Shown here one piece after another: positions 35,288-35,414 of a stretch of DNA of 35,414 nt. Both the position numbers and the translations under genes were made by a program. This DNA is from Myxococcales bacterium (GTDB taxonomy: Bacteria > Myxococcota_A > Polyangia > Polyangiales > JAFGIB01), in assembly GCA_029880325.1 (NCBI GenBank), contig JAOUOP010000071.1:1-35414 (forward strand). The letters are read 5' to 3'. The notes under the pieces are model-generated. The model saw only the letters and a list, made by a program, of their open reading frames with translations. It was not told where the DNA came from and did not search any database. Within the stretch, counting starts at the first letter, position 1, and each line of letters begins with the position of its first letter.

Positions 35288-35414
35288 GGACCGTAGGAAC
35301 CATTAGCCATCCCCAGTTTCAGCCATATCGGCACCGGATGCCACGCTGCCTACACCGCTGAGGCCCCAAACCCCCACGATTCCGCCGCCCTACAGCACGG
35401 CGGACCGTAGGAAC
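35288..35414. repeat. 13-bp direct repeats 114 bp apart at the window edge
   Basis: GGACCGTAGGAAC occurs at 35288-35300 and 35402-35414, bracketing the inverted element-end copy. The second copy touches the window end, so the repeat could be longer. The arrangement fits a tandem array of 114-bp units or target-like GAAC sites at IS91-type ends. Confidence 0.8.
35293..35403 (-). mobile_element. IS91-like element end, copy 2 (inverted)
   Basis: Read on the minus strand, this segment follows copy 1 (33517-33626) almost throughout: CCGCCGTGCTGTAGGGCGG, CGGAATCG, TCAGCGGTG, TGGCATCCGGTG, ATGGCT, CTGGGGATG and GTTCCTAC occur in the same order and spacing. The transposase belonging to it, if present, would lie beyond the window end. 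Confidence 0.65.

Overview
The window is a GC-rich stretch of bacterial chromosome, most probably from a myxobacterium or close relative (phylum Myxococcota). The main evidence is a 1294-residue surface cytochrome that ends in a MYXO-CTERM-type anchor (Cys-x-Cys, hydrophobic helix, Arg cluster) and carries Cys-rich repeats. Several lipoproteins with low-complexity Gly/Ala/Ser/Asp linkers and long 'eukaryote-like' secreted proteins point the same way. No rRNA, tRNA or CRISPR array was recognised.

Positions 129-7508 (minus strand) hold a complete Na+-translocating NADH:quinone oxidoreductase operon, nqrA-B-C-D-E-F. It is followed by the two maturation genes it needs: apbE (covalent FMN attachment) and nqrM (Fe centre assembly). 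Two putative Na+-driven carriers lie further along, an NSS/SNF symporter at 12.7-14.1 kb and an SSS symporter at 29.0-30.4 kb, so a sodium cycle is a plausible theme. Positions 7.7-16.0 kb hold a phosphotransferase, several lipoproteins, an AraC regulator and a secreted alpha/beta hydrolase that aligns closely with PET-hydrolase/cutinase-type polyesterases.

Positions 16.2-21.8 kb form a methionine-cycle module. Cobalamin-dependent methionine synthase (metH) lies behind an ArsR-type regulator fused to a SAM-dependent methyltransferase. A divergent TSUP (TauE/SafE-type) permease is separated from them by an intergenic region with a clear inverted repeat. Positions 21.8-25.0 kb carry a 56-residue PCP_red-like protein and a patatin-like lipase, divergent from a type I Baeyer-Villiger monooxygenase across a TetR-style palindrome. 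Next come the pentaheme cytochrome with its 55-residue repeat array, then a plus-strand run: SSS symporter, hexapeptide acyltransferase, family 2 glycosyltransferase and an HPF/RaiA-type ribosome factor.

From about 32.1 kb to the end the sequence changes character. There is a chimera of two transposase fragments (ISAs1-like N-terminus joined to an IS91-like C-terminus), several strong inverted repeats, a 5'-truncated MocR-type regulator fragment and a DUF2332 gene. Two diverged copies of a ~110-bp IS91-like element end lie in opposite orientation around the last two genes. This looks like a genomic scar built by mobile elements.

The best candidates for a second look are the PETase-like lipoprotein, the repeat-bearing surface cytochrome, the ArsR-methyltransferase/metH/TSUP regulatory unit, the patatin/BVMO divergon, and the inverted IS91-like ends with a 114-bp periodicity at the window edge.
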